DNA from: Bretschneidera sinensis | Taxonomy: Eukaryota > Streptophyta > Magnoliopsida > Brassicales > Akaniaceae | Assembly (NCBI GenBank): GCA_023935145.1 | Contig: CM043699.1 | Location: forward strand, 108,624,536-108,688,535 | Direction of reading: 5' to 3' | DNA length: 64,000 bases | In this document: one piece after another, positions 1-10,805 of the stretch | How the letters are laid out: every line of letters starts with the position of its first letter | Position numbering within the stretch: the stretch's first letter is position 1 | Notes under the pieces: model-generated | Told to the model about the DNA's origin: nothing | Databases searched by the model: none | The model's input: only the letters and a program-made list of their open reading frames with translations | Position numbers and translations under genes: made by a program

Positions 1-2000
1 TCAACCCTCAACATGGGAGATACATCATTCTGATATTGACTTAAACATTATATACAATGTAATATGTATGAATATTTACAAATAAATTTTTATTTTTTTT
101 TCTCATTAGTATGAGGATGTGGACACGTACGTGGCTTACAAAAAATGATTTCGTCTGAACCTCAACTCACCAAACTATCTGTCTTGCCTGCTACTTGAAA
201 TCATTGTACAATGAAGAGTGAGCTTCACAAGCTTAGTGAATTAAATTTACTAGAAGTATTCAATTTTATACTTCCAATTACATCTTATAATCCAATTACT
301 TCTAAAAATCTTCCGATATTTATTCATATTTTTTTCCTCAAATAATTCAATAACAATATTCTGTAATCACTACTCAATTTCATAATTCCGTTATTACACA
401 ATCTCTTCATAAGTTGCTCATCAGACATATTTTCGTATTTCTTCCTTAGCATTTTTGTCTATCTGTGAGACTCATTTCTCTGTCAATAGATTTACAATCA
501 TAAATAGCACCTTAACATATCAAGCAATAACAATCAATATTTAAAGCAAATGCAATCCGTGAAGTTAAATGTTATTATTATTGAGAACATCTTCCCACAT
601 GTCAACATGTTTTTATCTTATACCGACTGCCTTTCCGGTTATTTCATTCTCATTTAGACTGGCTACCTTCTCGGTTCTTTCATTATTATTTAGACCGGCT
701 ACATTCCAGGTTCTTTTATTCTCATTTAGACCGGCTGCCCTCCCAGTTATTTTATTTTTATTTAGACCGACTGCCCTCCCGGTTCTTTTATTTCATGCAT
801 ATGCATATGAATAATTATATGAATATGCATATGAATAATAAAATAAAAACAAGCGTGTATTCAGATATTTAAACTAACTATTGTGATTATTCTCAAATTA
901 TTATTTGAAAAATTCCATTAAATTCCCCTCCTCATAAATCATATCAAATCATCAACCATAGCTCGTCAAGATTTACTAAATTTCCTCTCCTCATAAATTA
1001 TAACAATTCATCAACCAAAGCTCATCAAGCATTGCACTTATTGCCTTTATTATTAAATCGACTCATTATTCCAATAATATTATTTCTTATTAAATAATTC
1101 TCTACACATCCATTATTCCTATCATACCTATCAACCAACTTTCATCTATCACCAAATCATAAGTTAATGATTTATTATAATATTATCAATATATATTTCA
1201 TATTTATCTTGATTACTTAAAGTAAATCTAACTCACCACGTAGCACTTAGAGCTACCCGTGGATCACCTCTTTGCCTTTCCTGCTCCTCTCAGTAATTTC
1301 CTTCGGTCACTGATCGTCAATGCCTGATATAATATTTGTATTAAAATTTCTAATTTATTCTTCAATTCCTTCATAATTCACACCCTTTGAAAATTCCCAC
1401 ATTGAATTCCGAAAAATTTCATGTATACTAAATTTCAAAAATAAACTTCACGTTATTATCTTCTGGTTTTCTTAGAGCGCTTCTCCTGCCTCTATATAAA
1501 ATTCTCCCGTAAACTCCTTCAAAAATTTTACTTTTCAATCTTTTTTTCAGTCTCCAAGTATTTAAAGAAATTGAGTAGTTTGAACTGAGGAAAGGAGAAA
1601 ACTAAACAGAATTTGGTAAGTAATGAATAAATAAAAGGAAAAACTATATATATATATATATATATATATATCTCAAAGTGTTAGATTAGTATAAAGTGGT
1701 ACCCCCCGCCACCCATTCTAAATGCTAGATTAGTATAAAGTGGTGCAACACCTGGACTTCCAGGTGTTGCACGCCGATTTTTTTTTCCTTTTCCTTTTTC
1801 TTTTTTTTTCCTTCTTATCCTTCCAGCGATTTTTTTTTCTTTTTTTTCTTTGTATCCATACCATTGCGCGTCCAATTTTTTTCTTCAAAAGAATTATTTG
1901 ATTTAAATTATAAACCTTTCACGTATATATTATTTTATTTTAATTATATATCATGTTTATCAAATTACTTCTTTACCTATGCTTTAAGAACACAGGTATT
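1..2000 (-). repeat. 3' LTR of the Tekay-like element (truncated at window edge)
   Basis: Aligns along its whole length with 13884-15964, for example in the shared AT-rich stretches, the block near 1220-1260 (CTCACCACGTAGCACTTAGAG), and the end GGTATTACA at 2000. The window starts about 115 bases into the repeat. An (AT)n run lies at 1646-1671. Purine-rich DNA on the minus strand directly beyond 2000 fits a polypurine tract, which places this copy at the 3' end of a minus-strand element. Confidence 0.85.
619..796. repeat. LTR-internal minisatellite with ACCGG...CCGGT dyads
   Basis: About five tandem units of roughly 35 bases, each of the form 'tttagaccggctgcc..cccggttcttttat'. Each unit holds an imperfect inverted pair (ACCGG and CCGGT). 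Equivalent arrays lie in the sister LTR at about 14621-14822 and, inverted, at 18147-18255. The array creates spurious phenylalanine-, arginine- and proline-rich reading frames that are not genes. Confidence 0.8.
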
Positions 2001-2286
2001 ACAATTCTATCCATCTTCTAAAAATTTCGTCCCCAATTTCGTCCCCAAAATTTCCTTACCTAACTCAAGAATAATTGTGAATAATATTTCTTCATAGTCG
2101 CCTCATGCTTTCATGTAATATCTTCAACATATTTATTCCGTCATGAAACTTGAATTAATGGAATTACTTTATTACACAAGACTTGTTCTTTTCTGTCTAA
2201 ATTTCTCATTGGTACTTGTATAAAAGTCAAACCTTCCTAAATTTCTACAGCTTGGCTTGAAATATAATGAGATTCATCATGTAAAC
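2001..2286 (-). mobile_element. 3' internal end of Tekay-like element with polypurine tract
   Basis: Short remnant between the 3' LTR and the nested Athila insertion. Read on the minus strand it contains two tandem copies of GGGGACGAAATT, the signature that commonly closes the integrase-downstream region of Tekay/Del chromoviruses, and then a purine-rich stretch (AGAAGATGGATAGAA) abutting the LTR. No open frame of note survives. Confidence 0.65.
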
Positions 2287-3641
2287 TGTTGTGAGCTTTA
2301 AATTACTCGCAAGCGCACGAATCATTTGCAATATAGTGTTGTGCAAGTGCGAGGTCGAATCCACAAGGAGTGCATTGTGAAAATAGCTTTTTATCTAAAC
2401 TAACCTTATTTTAACCTAGTTTCGAATTGCGAATTATATTTTTGCAAAACAAATATAAACTAAACTAAACTAAATTGATTTAATAACTAATGATGAAAAC
2501 ACTAAGGTTTCAGAATCCACCTAACCAAAGTAAAGCATATATCTTCATGTTCTATATAAAAAATAGTCTATCAAACATTCCATGAATCCAACAAAAAACA
2601 ACGAATATCCCCATTAAACCAAAAACATCCAATGTATCCGCTTTTAACAAATCACAAAGGAAATCCAATTTAATCGAAAAGGATTCGATGTATCCATCGG
2701 ATGAAACACGCAGAATATCCAACAGAACAATTAAAAACTATCAATCGTAAGAATTTACTCAAACAATTGAAATAGAACATTTAAACTAAACATATCATAA
2801 TTGTATAAACATATCTGAAAATATAATGCTAAACAATGGCGAGGCTTCATCTTCAACCTCAGTTGAAGATTTTAGCCACCTATCATCATGAAACTAAATT
2901 TCACAATAAAAAGTGCTAAGCATTAAAAACTTGAAAAGAATTAAAACTAACTGTACATTGGGAGAAATTCCACACGCTGTTGGGTAGCACTTCCCCCAGT
3001 GGTGGTAAAAGCCCTTAGAAGATCTACTAAAATTCTAGTAGAAATCCACCAGACTGCACACTGAATAATGAGGTGAGATAGTGTTTATATAAGGGAATTC
3101 TCAGAGTACAATGAGCTGTAAATTCGATGTGGGATACTGCCTCTTTGCGATCGATCGCAAGTCTGGTGCGATCGATCGCATCATGGTGCTATGTAATGCG
3201 CTTGGCGCGCTGTAAGTGCTTCCTATCCTATGTGGGATGTACGAGTCAACTGCGATCGATCGCTGCCCTGTTGCGCTCGAGCACATCACAGTGCGCTATA
3301 ATATATATGCAGTATCAAATGTTTCTTTTCCAATGTGGGATGTGCGAGTCACTTGCGATCGATCGCAAGTCTGGTGCGCTCGAGCACAGGTGTGATTGAT
3401 CTCATGCCGCGTGCGCATGATTGCAGGTGCGATCGATCGCATGTCCTGTGCGCTCGATCGCACTGGGCATCCTTAGCTTTGCTCTTTAAGCCCTGAAGTT
3501 TCCACATTGCTTCATTTTATTCCAAAACCTATAAAAACATAGAAAACACAAAAAATAGATAAAATAACACGAAATAACATAATTAAGAACTCAACAAATG
3601 TAAACTAAGGGGCTAAAACATGTAATATTTAGCACTCATCA
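2287..3641 (-). repeat. 3' LTR of Athila element 1 (1355 bp)
   Basis: On the minus strand it runs from TGATGAGTGC (at 3641) to CTCACAACA (at 2287). Its low end matches 10648-10805 almost base for base, including the conserved stretch with GCAAGCGCACGAAT. A minus-strand TATA box (TATATAAAC) lies at 3083-3091. The palindrome cluster at 3147-3470 sits just upstream of it in the sense direction. Confidence 0.85.
3147..3470. promoter_or_regulatory. Palindrome cluster GCGATCGATCGC in LTR U3
   Basis: Five exact copies of the perfect palindrome GCGATCGATCGC start at 3147, 3168, 3252, 3355 and 3429. They alternate with variants such as TGCGCTCGAGCACA (about 3271) and GCGCTCGATCGCAC (about 3450). The cluster begins about 56 bases upstream of the minus-strand TATA box. 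A role as transcription-factor or methylation target is inferred. Confidence 0.75.
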
Positions 3642-4980
3642 AATAACCCCAAGCTTACATATTGCTAGTCCCATAGCAATACAAAACTAAAAATTAAATG
3701 AAAAATAAAGAATATAAAGATAAGTTCATAACTCATGGTATCCAAAGATTTTAGGAGCACACACCATCATGATAATGATTCACGAGCGAGCTTAAAAAGA
3801 TAAACACATCTTCGTAATGAACAGAAATGTTAAAATCTAATTACTTACAAAAGGCAGGCTAATGTATCATAAGTCTGACTCAGTGTGAAGTGAATTAGCA
3901 AATAAAAATGAAGCTTCCAAATGAGTCCAATGTGTAAGGTCTCTATGTCTCAAGATTCACCGCATTTCCCATCAGAATGAACGAAAATGGCATGGTTTTT
4001 ATTTTCTTCTCTTTTTGTAAGGCTATGTTATGTTTAGTTTCCTTAAGCTTTCTAATTGACCCATGTAGCGAGTGTTGAGTCAATGACTCCCAAACCAGAT
4101 GGTTTTAGGGCATTAGGTGTACAGACACCCCTTAGGACTTACTAATTCGAGTAAAAAAGACTACGAAATTAAACTGGCCTTAATACTATTAAACAAAATT
4201 CCAACCTTTTTGACGTGAAGACTCACTGCTTACTGAGGCAAGAGGTCCAGTTACTCAGTAGAAAGTTTATTTATGATCACTATTTTCATTCATCATCATT
4301 TTTTTTTCATTTTTCGATTCAATTTATTTATTTATTTAAATTAATTAATTAATTTTTTTTTTATATATATGCCAAAGTGTTAATCCAACAAGTCATCTAG
4401 TTTCAGTTAAGACAGAAACTTACACATTAAAATCACATGTCATACCTCACATAATGCGTACGAATGTGCTCGTGTTAGATTCGAGATCAAACATGTGAAT
4501 TCTCAAATGCCTCAAGTAAGTAACTAAATTTTAAAACTTTATCAACAGATTATGTGTTCTAAAATTTAAACTCACCAATGAATCACATCACAGAAATTGT
4601 TTAGATCAACCAAAATTTCAAAATAACATGAGCATGCATTAAAAAAAACAACAACAAATTAGGACAAAGTGTGTGTAATGTGTCTCTCATACCCCCAAAC
4701 TTAAATTACACATTGATCCTAGTGTGTGAATAATACAGAAAGAGGTTGACTTGGGATATGGAGAACTATCTGGACTGGTATGGCTCATATCATACCCCCA
4801 AACTTGATCTGTAGTACGCGTTGTCCCTGAAAAATAAAGACTAGAAAACAAAAAATACTGGAAACAAACATTAAGTATAAATATGTAAAATAATAAACAA
4901 ATAAAAAGATAAGCTGTGGGGTGCCACCCATGAGCGCTAAGTTTAAAGTCTTCAGCCAGACTCTCCTTAGTAGATGACCT
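3642..4980 (-). other. Athila element 1: non-coding region between integrase and 3' LTR
   Basis: About 1.3 kb with no substantial open frame. It begins next to the LTR with a G-rich run on the minus strand (AAGCTTGGGGTTATT), a probable polypurine tract. Blocks of it match 20842-22210 of the second Athila element, for example the 'gatggttttagggcattaggt' segment and the 'gaggtccagttactcagt' segment. Here no trace of the extra ORF seen in that element is visible. Confidence 0.6.
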
Positions 4981-7900
4981 TCAATCAGAGTAAATAGGAT
5001 TTGTCAACAATACTGTCTCAATGTCTGGACTCCTTAAGTCCAAGAATGGTTTTCGCCTCTGCCCATTTATCTTGAAAGTGTTACCATTCTTTGGATCCTC
5101 AATCTCGATGGCCCCATGAGGAAAAACTGACTGAATAATAAAGGGGCCGTTCCATTGAGACTTGAGCTTGCCTGGGAAAAGATGCAGGCATGAGTTGTAA
5201 AGAAGAACTTTTTGACCCGGCTCGAAAGCTCGTCTCAAAATGTTTTGGTCATGAGTCTTCTTCATTTGTGCTTTGTATGACCATGCACACTTATATGCAT
5301 CATTTCGTAGCTCCTCTAATTCATTGAGTTGGAGCTTCCTTTGGGATCCAGCCTTCAAAAGATTAAAGTTCAACTGTTTGATAGCCCAATAGGCTCTATG
5401 CTCTAATTCAACTGGAATGTGACAGGCTTTTCCGTACACAATACGGTATGGAGACATGCCAATTGGCGTCTTGAATGCTGTTCGATATGCCCACAGTGCA
5501 TTAGTCAATCGCGGAGACCAGTCTTTTCTATTAGGGTTCACAGTTTTCTCCAAAATGTGCTTAATCTCGCGATTGGAAATTTTCACTTGTCCACTCGTCT
5601 GTGGGTGATATGGGGTGGAAACTTTGTGTGTGATGAAATACTTCTTCATCAACTGCTCAAAAATCCTGTTGCAAAAATGCTTACCTTCATCGCTTATAAT
5701 TGCTCGAGGCGTACCAAAACGAGCAAAAATATTGTTCTTCAAAAATTGGACCACAACTCTATGGTCATTGGTCTTGTATACAACTGTTTCCACCCATTTG
5801 GACAGATAGTCCACAGCAACTAGAATGTACAGATATTCAAAGGAGTTTGGGAAAGGTTCTATAAAATCAATGCCCCACACATCAAAAATCTTAACAATCA
5901 GAATGGGGTTGAAGGGCATCATATTCCTCTTAGAAATACTCCCTAGCTTTTGGCAACACTCACAAGATACACAATAAGTCTGAGAGTCTCGGAACAGGGT
6001 AGGCCAATAGAATCTGCACTGCAAAATCTTTGCAGCGGTCTTTTTAGTACTGAAATGGCCTCCACAAGCATGATCATGACAGAAAGCGATGACATTAGAT
6101 CGGTCATGCTCAGGTATACACCTTCTGATGATCTGATCGGGATAATACTTGAACAGGTAATGATCATCCCAGAAAAAATGTATTACCATGGCCAAAAACT
6201 TTGATTTATCTTGTCGCCGCCAATGCAAAGGCATTTGACCGATGATAAGGTAGTTCACTATATCAGCAAACCATGGCGCGGGATTGTGAGCGATGTGCAT
6301 CAATTGCTCATCAAGAAAGGTCTCAGAAATGGGAGTGGCGACCTCAGTGAAATCCACAATCAATCTAGACAAATGGTCCGCCACCACATTTTTGGAACCT
6401 TTCTTATCCCGAATCTCTATGTCGAACTCTTGAAGTAGCAAGATCCATCGGATAAGATGAGATTTAACATCTTTTTTAGTGAAAATATACTTCAATGCTT
6501 CATGGTCCGAGTAGATAATGACTTTAGATCCTAACAAGTAGGATCTGAACTTGTCTAATGCAAAAACGACTGCTAGCAACTCATTTTCAGTGGTAGAGTA
6601 ATTGAGTTGTGCGTCGTTTAGAGTTCGACTTGCATAATAGATAACATGGGGAAGTTTATCAACACACTGCCCCAAAACAACTCTAACAACATAGTCTGAT
6701 GCGTCACACATAATTTCAAAAGGCACACCCCAGTTGGGTGGCTGAATAATGGGTGTGGATGTTAGAATCTTCTTCAGATCCCCAAATTCTTTCTTAAAAT
6801 CTTCATCAAATATAAATGGGGCATCCTTCATTAATAACTTGCACAAGGGCCGGGCGATCTTGCTGAAATTCTGGATAAATTTCCTGTAGAATCCTACATG
6901 GCCTAGGAAAGATCGAACCTCCTTCACTGTACGTGGGGGTGGAAGGTTGAAAATCAGGTCCACCTTTGCTTTGTCTACCTCAATCCCCCGATGGGATATG
7001 ACGTGCCCCAGTGCAATACCTTGCTTGGCCATAAAATGACATTTCTCCCAATTAAGCACCAGGTTCTTCTACTTGCACCGCACTAAAACCAAAGTGAGAT
7101 GGTGCAGACACTCCTCAAATGTTAAACCGAAGATGGAGAAGTCATCCATGAAAATCTCTAAAGAACACTCCACCATGTCAGAGAATATGCTAACCATGCA
7201 CCGCTGAAAAGTAGCAGGTGCATTGCATAACCCAAAAGGCATGCGACGGTAGGCGAATGTCCCAAAAGGACAGGTAAATATTGTCTTCTCCTGATCTTCG
7301 GGGTCCACAGGGACCTGGTTATATCCAGAATAACCATCCAAAAAATAATAATACTCGTGCCCAGCCAAACGCTCCACCATCTGATCAATAAATGGGAGTG
7401 GAAAATGATCCTTCCTTGTAGTAGTGTTCCGTTTACGGTAGTCTATACACACTCTCCACCCTGACTGAACACGAGTTGGTACCAACTCGTCGTCCTTATT
7501 CTTCACTACCGTTAATCCAGCTCGCTTGGGCACGACATGAATCAGGCTCACCTACTTGCTATCAGAGATGGGATAAATGATCCCTGCATCTAACAGCTTA
7601 ATTACTTCTGCCCTCACAACCTCTTGCATAGCTGGGTTGAGCCTTCTTTGTGGCTCCTTTGATAGCTTGGCATTCTCCTCCAAATGTATCTTGTGCATTA
7701 CCAACGAGGGGCTGATTCCCTTAATATCCTCAATGGTCCAGCCTATAGCTTCCTTGTGTTCTCTCAAAACAGCTAATAATTTCTCCTCTTGAGCTTCAAC
7801 CAAATCCGAAGCTATAATCACAGGCAAAGACTCTGCTGGACCTAGGAACTTATACTGAAGATTGTCTGGTAAAGGTTTAAGTTCTTTCTTAAGAGGCTCA

Positions 7901-8932
7901 AGTTCTTCAGTCTCTTCCTTCTCACTACTCTCCGTAGGAGCAGACTCTAAAATGGTATTTATTTGCTCAAGTAACTTATCTAAATCCAGATCCTCTCCAA
8001 ACTGAGCAAAGTATGCCGCCAGGGGGTTCTCCATGCTTGATTCATCCACCGTCTCTTCAATAATCTCCTCTATTAAGCATATATTTCTCACTTCAGTAAA
8101 TTCCAGTGGTTGCTTAGTGATATAAAAAATATTCAACTCCACTGTCATATTTCCGAAGGAAATCTTCATCACCCCTTGTCCTACAATTGATTAGGGCGTT
8201 AGCCGTGGCTAAGAATGGTCGCCCTAGAATCACCGGTATCTGAATCCCTATATTCTGGACCAGCTCTGTATCTAGCACAATAAAATCCATAGGGAAATAA
8301 AAGTGATATACCTTTATCAAAACGTCCTCAACTACTCTCCGTGGTATTTTCATTGACCTGTCAGCCAATTGAAGTGTTGTGGATGTGGGCTTCAATTTTC
8401 CTAACCCTAACTGCAAATAGACTGAACAGGGTAGAAGATTCACACTGGCTCCTAAATCCAATAGAGCCCTCTCAATCTGGCTGACTTCTATCATGCAAGA
8501 GATGGTAGGACACTCTGGGTCCTTATACTTGATCGGCAGCTTGCACTGAAGGATTGAGCTAACCTGCTCGATCAAAAATACCTTCTTTGGGACATTCATC
8601 CTCCTCTTGATAGTGATCAAGTCCTTTAAGAACTTGGCATATGATGGCACTTGCTCGATGGCGTCCAAAAGTGGAATATTGATTTGGACTCGCTTGAACA
8701 CCTCAAGAATTTCTTCAAACTTCCCTCCTTTCTTGGGCGCTTGTAATCTCTCAGGGTAAGGTACTTTAGGTATAAACGACCTAGGAGGGTCATTCACAGT
8801 AGGAGTGGCTGTAGATGGCTCAGTATCTCTCTTCTCTTTGTTGCCACTTTTTTGCCTTTGCTGCATAGCAGGGCTCTCTTTTACTCGATTGCCCACTTGT
8901 CTCCCAGATCTTAATATGACAATTGATTGCAC
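4981..8932 (-). pseudogene. pol: Athila pol: protease, RT, RNase H, integrase
   Basis: Decayed polyprotein reading from 8932 down to 4981. The protease part (8114-8932) has LLDLGAS as active site and GRPFLATANALI. A frameshift near 8172 leads into the rest of protease and the start of RT (7552-8172). RT (7069-7551) carries FMDDFSIFG in place of the YxDD box. RNase H (about 6300-7059) has DASDY, TENELLA and SDHEALKYI. Integrase follows with a zinc-binding H/C part ([17 protein letters not shown]), then DVWGIDF and SDEGKHF. Stops at 7552-7554 (TAG where the family has Trp) and 7069-7071 interrupt an otherwise continuous frame. The third integrase catalytic residue, expected Glu in GQVEISNREIK, is Lys (codon at 5581-5583), so the integrase should be dead even without the stops. 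Confidence 0.9.
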
Positions 8933-10479
8933 TTATTCCTCCCCGTGTGTAGAAGTTGATGAATTTCCAATCACAAATTGTCTCTTTGGGTTGGTCACGG
9001 GCTGACTGGGGAACTTTCCTTTTTCTCTTTCACCCAAGTGACTTGTGATTTGCCCTATTTGACTCTCTAGATTGGCAATCACTTGGGTGTTTACTATTGT
9101 CGCACTCCTCACTTCGTTGATGGATTGGCCGGTCATCTTCATGAACTCCTTGAAGGTGTCCTCTAATAACTGTGAAACCGGTGTTGGCACTTGAGTGGGA
9201 GTATGGTAAGCAGATGCTGGTGCTGGATGGACTGAGCGACCATGACTTGGAATTGGTGGAGGCAATCCAGGAGGGTATTGATTGTGAGTATGATGAGGGG
9301 TTCCTCCCTAATTCAGCGATTGGTTCTGCTTCCATGAAAAATTAGGGTGGTTCCGCCACCCTGGATTGTAAGTCTCAGAGTAGGATCCACCTGATTGCCT
9401 CATATAGTCATTGAAAGCGTTTACATGTTCCGTGGGACACTCGGCAAAAGCTGGCATAAATGGACAATTCTGTGCTAAATGCATAGGACTAGCACAGATG
9501 GAACAGCAATCGTCATTAATTGTATTGGCAGCATTGATGGACTTGCCCATAGTGAGAGTGTCAATTTTCTTGGTGAGAACATCTATCTTTATCTTCAAGT
9601 CAGTCTCCTCCTTAATCTCATAGATGCCTCATTTCCTAGGAGCACGAATGGACTTATCCCGACAGCTTGAAAAATCCCACTGCCGCGAGTTGTCAGACAG
9701 TTTGTCCAATGCTTTGTATGCTTCATCCCCTGTCAGATTTAAGAATGCCCCCCCCATTCATAGACTCGATCATGCTACGGTTGGGTTGAGTCAACCCTTG
9801 GTAGAAGAACTGAACAAGTCTCCACTTCTCATATCCATGTTGAGGGCATCTAATCAGTAACTCTTTAAAACGCTCCCAACTCTCAGAAAACTTCTTATCC
9901 TACTCCTGAGTAAAAGAACTAATCTCCTTTCGGTACTCATTCACTCTAGACATTGGGAAAAATTTATTATAGAATTTACTCAGCAGATTTTCCCAATATG
10001 TAATAAACCCGGACGTGTTGGAATCCAACTATGCCCTAGCTCTATCATGAAGAGAAAAAGGAAAAAGTCTAAGATGGACTGACTCCTCAGAGAAGTTATG
10101 GAACTTGAATGTAGTTCTGGAACTTGAATGTGGCACAAATATCTTTGAACTTCTTTACATGGCTGTAAGGATTTTCAAGATCTAAGCCATGAAATGAGGG
10201 TAAGAGTTGGATGACATGTGGCTTTAAATCAAAATGGGTAGCATTGGTGGGTGGTAACACGATGCAGGAAGATGAGTTAGTCGCAACTGGTGCGAATAAA
10301 TCTCTAAGGGACGTGGTGGAGTCCACGTTCCACGCTCCAAGTTGCTCTTGGTTCCTCAAGTTTTCTCCCATCTCAATTGTCTCTTGTTCAGCAAGTGACT
10401 TCTTCTGTCTCCTAAGAGCTCTTTCTAAATCGGGATCTAAAGGTGTCAATTCTAAATTCAGAGATCTCCGACCAAGCAT
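8933..10479 (-). pseudogene. gag: Athila gag (nucleocapsid/capsid), broken
   Basis: Capsid-nucleocapsid precursor that would package the element RNA. The N-terminal part (10096-10479) includes PSFHGLDLENPYSHVKKF, typical of Athila Gag. The frame is lost near 10096-10130, where a short direct repeat (GAACTTGAATGT) suggests a slippage duplication. The C-terminal part (9308-9598) has one zinc knuckle of CX2CX4HX4C form (CSICASPMHLAQNC) and the Athila hallmark YNPGWRNHPNFSW. Stops at about 9308 and 8933 divide what was a frame continuous with protease. No functional Gag can be made from this copy. Confidence 0.85.
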
Positions 10480-10623
10480 ACACCAAACAGAAAACAGTTA
10501 AATAAACTAACTAGCAGAAGCAGCAAAATAAAATAAAACAGAAAGAAAAATAAAACAAAAATGCTAACTAAACTAGTAGAAAAATAAAATCAATTTAGAC
10601 AAAAATTTCACAAACAAAAACAT

Positions 10624-10641
10624 TCCCCGGAAACAGCGCCA
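10624..10641 (-). other. Primer-binding site, tRNA-Asp type (Athila element 1)
   Basis: On the minus strand TGGCGCTGTTTCCGGGGA, 18 bases ending 6 bases from the LTR. It differs at two positions from the tRNA-Asp primer site used by Athila elements. Confidence 0.85.
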
Positions 10642-10647
10642 AAAACT

Positions 10648-10805
10648 TGTTGTGAGTTTTAAATTACTCGCAAGCGCACGAATCGTTTGCAATATAGTGT
10701 TGTGCAAGTGCGAGATCGAATCCACAGGGAGTGCGTTGTGAAAATAGCTTTTTATTTAAACTAGCCTTATTTTAACCTAGTTTCGAATTGCGAATTATAT
10801 TTTTG
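10648..10805 (-). repeat. Truncated 5' LTR remnant of Athila element 1
   Basis: 158 bases matching 2287-2456 of the 3' LTR (TGTTGTGAG...ATATTTTTG). The match stops abruptly at 10805 and the next bases are the end of the outer element's RNase H (ADALSRKS on the minus strand). The missing 1.2 kb of LTR was lost by deletion, not by divergence. Confidence 0.85.

Larger units (their letters stand above)
2287..10805 (-). mobile_element. Athila-type Ty3 element 1, nested, 5' LTR truncated
   Basis: Minus-strand element nested in the Tekay-like one. The 3' LTR is complete (2287-3641), gag-pol spans 4981-10479, the tRNA-Asp-type primer site is 10624-10641, and only 158 bases of the 5' LTR remain (10648-10805). 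The Athila assignment rests on the primer site, on the gag signature YNPGWRNHPNFSW, on the protease motif LLDLGAS and on the RT/integrase wording. Because the 5' LTR is cut and the outer element resumes in RNase H rather than integrase, one deletion probably removed the start of this 5' LTR together with the outer integrase. No target duplication is therefore expected. Confidence 0.85.

Noticed and set aside
569..814. Open frame rich in FRPAAFPV-like repeats (also at 14602-14901)
   Set aside because: It is a translation of the minisatellite inside the Tekay-like LTR, present in each LTR copy and not conserved as protein.
1681..1875. Lysine-rich small protein on the minus strand
   Set aside because: It comes from T-rich homopolymer runs in the LTR.
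5943..6438. Plus-strand and other-frame ORFs across Athila pol
   Set aside because: Shadows of the minus-strand integrase/RNase H coding sequence.
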